Origin: Symbiodinium natans
Lineage: Eukaryota > Sar > Dinophyceae > Suessiales > Symbiodiniaceae
Assembly (NCBI GenBank): GCA_905221605.1
Contig: CAJNDS010002730.1
Location: 217,001 to 281,000, forward strand
Length of the DNA: 64,000 nucleotides
Direction: 5' to 3'
Part shown: positions 62,703 to 64,000 of the stretch, in pieces
Position numbering within the stretch: position 1 is the stretch's first letter
Layout: each line of letters starts with the position of its first letter
Position numbers and translations under genes: made by a program
Notes under the pieces: model-generated
The model's input: only the letters and a program-made list of their open reading frames with translations
The model's database searches: none
Told to the model about the DNA's origin: nothing

Positions 62703-62974
62703 GTGTAGGCTTTGCTCAGTGTAGATAAACGTATATAACATGCTTACAAACTTAAGAACCCCCAAACAACGTTCCAAGGGTGCGTAAACGCGCGCCGAAA
62801 ACGCCGCTTTGTAGACGGCAAGGGCAAATAACGTGGCAGGGGCAGTATTTCTGAGTTTTGAGAGTCGGGGATGGTGAGAGTACAGCGGACAAAAAATTGA
62901 AGGAAAAATTGACTAGAATGCGCTGGGGCCTAGGTTTGGGCGACATGAGGGCGGTCGAGGTCCAGACATTTTAG

Positions 62975-63310
62975 AGCTTCAGCCAATTCTTGCCTCGACG
63001 GACGTCGAGAAAGTCTTTGGGCCAGTGGCCCAGGGCCCGCACTCGCTCCTTCTTATACATGGCCAAGGCGTGCAAAATTGGGCATGGATGCTCTGGCCAT
63101 TCGCACGCACTGGTAACACGGATGTTCTCATCGTGCGGGCATGGATGCGCTGGCCATTCGCACGCACTGGTGACACGGACGTTCTCATCGTGCGGGCTGC
63201 GGGCATGGATGCTCTGGCCATTCGCACGCACTGGTGACACGGACGTTCTCATCGTGCGGGCTGCGGGCATGGATGCTCTGGCCATTCGCACGGACTGGTG
63301 GACAACGTGG
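62975..63310. repeat. 54/60-bp tandem repeat, four copies
   Basis: The landmark gcatggatg(c/t)(g/t)ctggcc recurs at about 63083, 63138, 63198 and 63264 with near-identical sequence between. The units differ by a gctgcg insertion. Both strands carry open frames of about 150 codons (repeat peptide LWPFARTGDTDVLIVRA on the plus strand), which follows from the unit length being a multiple of three and is not strong evidence for a gene. Confidence 0.8.
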
Positions 63311-63462
63311 CAGGCGTGTGCTTTTCTATGTGCAGGGCACCAAAAACACTGTAAATACCGACGTGGCCGGGGCGTCGCCGGCGCGCGTTTACGTGCCGTT
63401 GGAGCCCCAAACAATAGAAGAAGCAAATGGTAGAATACTGAATGTTGAGGGTTTGGCAGGCA

Positions 63463-63538
63463 ACCCTAAACCCTAAACCCTAAACCCTAAACCCTAAACC
63501 CTAAACCCTAAACCCTAAACCCTAAACCCTAAACCCTG
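63463..63538. repeat. CCCTAAA array
   Basis: About eleven perfect units before the short exon at 63562; TTTAGGG arrays follow at 63600-63672 and 63772-63910. Confidence 0.95.
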
Positions 63539-63561
63539 CAAGCTGACAACTCCAGCAGCCA

Positions 63562-63597
63562 GGTTCCTCGAGATGCAGAAGCCCGGGGAGGCGAAGA
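63562..63597 (+). CDS. Short exon, unrecognised
   Basis: An AG acceptor then FLEMQKPGEAK and a GT supplied at the start of a TTTAGGG array. The upstream border could also be at 63556 (adding A-R). Confidence 0.4.
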
Positions 63598-63673
63598 GTG
63601 TTTAGGGCTTAGGGTTTAGGGTTTAATTAGGGTTTCGGGTTTAGGGTTTAGGGTTTAGGGTTTAGGGTTTGAG

Positions 63674-63757
63674 GCCTGAAGGAGTTGGGTTCCGGCGGTC
63701 CATGTCCTAGGGCCGCAATCCTTTCAAACGCATCGAACCTCTCCTTGACCTTCTGTC
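63674..63757 (-). CDS. Minus-strand exon, unrecognised
   Basis: On the minus strand, after catcaagcag, the frame reads QKVKERFDAFERIAALGHGP then PEPNSFR and reaches a GC donor. Charged, helix-like and more convincing than the plus strand. It is the best evidence for a gene on the opposite strand, at the right edge of the window. Confidence 0.5.
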
Positions 63758-64000
63758 TGCTTGATGAGGGAGGGTTTAGGGTTTTAGGGTTTAGGGTTTA
63801 GGGCTTAGGGTTTAGGGTTTAGGGTTTAGGGTTTAGGGTTTAGGGTTTAGGGTTTAGGGTTTAGGGTTTAGGGTTTAGGGTTTAGGGTTTAGGGTTTAGG
63901 GTTTAGGGTAGTCACGGGCCCAAATGTTCAGAGTCACAAGGCTTCGCAGGGAAGTTTCTTTTGCTACAACTCTGCCCCTCACGAAGCGGAGCCCCTGATC

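Noticed and set aside
1-64000. Dinoflagellate trans-splicing leader (SL RNA) gene or CRISPR array
   Set aside because: No SL-like 22-mer was seen on either strand while reading, and the only regular direct repeats are satellites and telomere-type arrays without spacers.

Overview
The window reads as nuclear DNA of a microbial eukaryote, most probably a dinoflagellate. It contains no bacterial-style gene clusters, ribosome binding sites or CRISPR array. Four things point to a dinoflagellate: (i) telomere-type TTTAGGG/CCCTAAA repeats, here not terminal but scattered as many tens of separate blocks; (ii) coding sequence cut into tiny exons (about 25-205 nt) separated by kilobase introns; (iii) splice junctions whose acceptor AG is nearly always followed by G and whose donors are a mix of GT, GC and GA; (iv) an RNA-virus-like polymerase relic and capsid-like fragment of the kind found endogenized in dinoflagellate genomes. 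The species cannot be named from the sequence; a chromerid is the main alternative.

Layout. 0.6-18.5 kb: plus-strand exons of unrecognised protein(s), including twelve exons (5388-12473) whose phases fit end to end, and a small stop-bearing exon at 18439-18474. This region also holds a capsid-like fragment (3293-3502) and an intact intronless 335-codon ORF (3963-4970) resembling CD38-type ADP-ribosyl cyclases. 19.6-21.5 kb: a ~159 bp satellite, open over long stretches on the minus strand. 24.7-34.9 kb: the best-understood gene, a plus-strand isopenicillin-N-synthase-like 2-oxoglutarate/Fe(II) oxygenase in about eleven exons, with the HxD motif, the distal His and the RxS motif all visible. 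32.4-33.0 kb: a His/Gly then Asp/Glu low-complexity ORF lying inside one intron of that gene. 43.9-46.3 kb: an array-free island with an RdRp-like relic (motifs A, B, C) broken by a frameshift, followed by a decayed RNase H and a retroelement fragment. 47.7-63.7 kb: many more plus-strand exons of unknown products and one good minus-strand exon at the right edge.

Between and inside the genes lie at least ten families of short inverted-repeat (MITE-like) elements, most with two or more copies in the window, and the telomere-repeat arrays. The strongest novel signal is that the arrays behave as inserted units. At 39721-39804 a palindromic CCCTAAA/TTTAGGG block sits in a MITE between two copies of AATAGAA, while a related MITE at 27385-27499 has only one copy and no block. 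At 48680-48705 a TTTAGGG block interrupts one arm of an otherwise matched inverted repeat. Each array also tends to carry its own private repeat variant. Together this suggests genes split into micro-exons by repeated insertion of telomere-repeat and MITE-type sequence.

Limits: exon borders were set by eye from reading frame, splice dinucleotides and phase. Several exons are open in two frames, and no homology search was possible.
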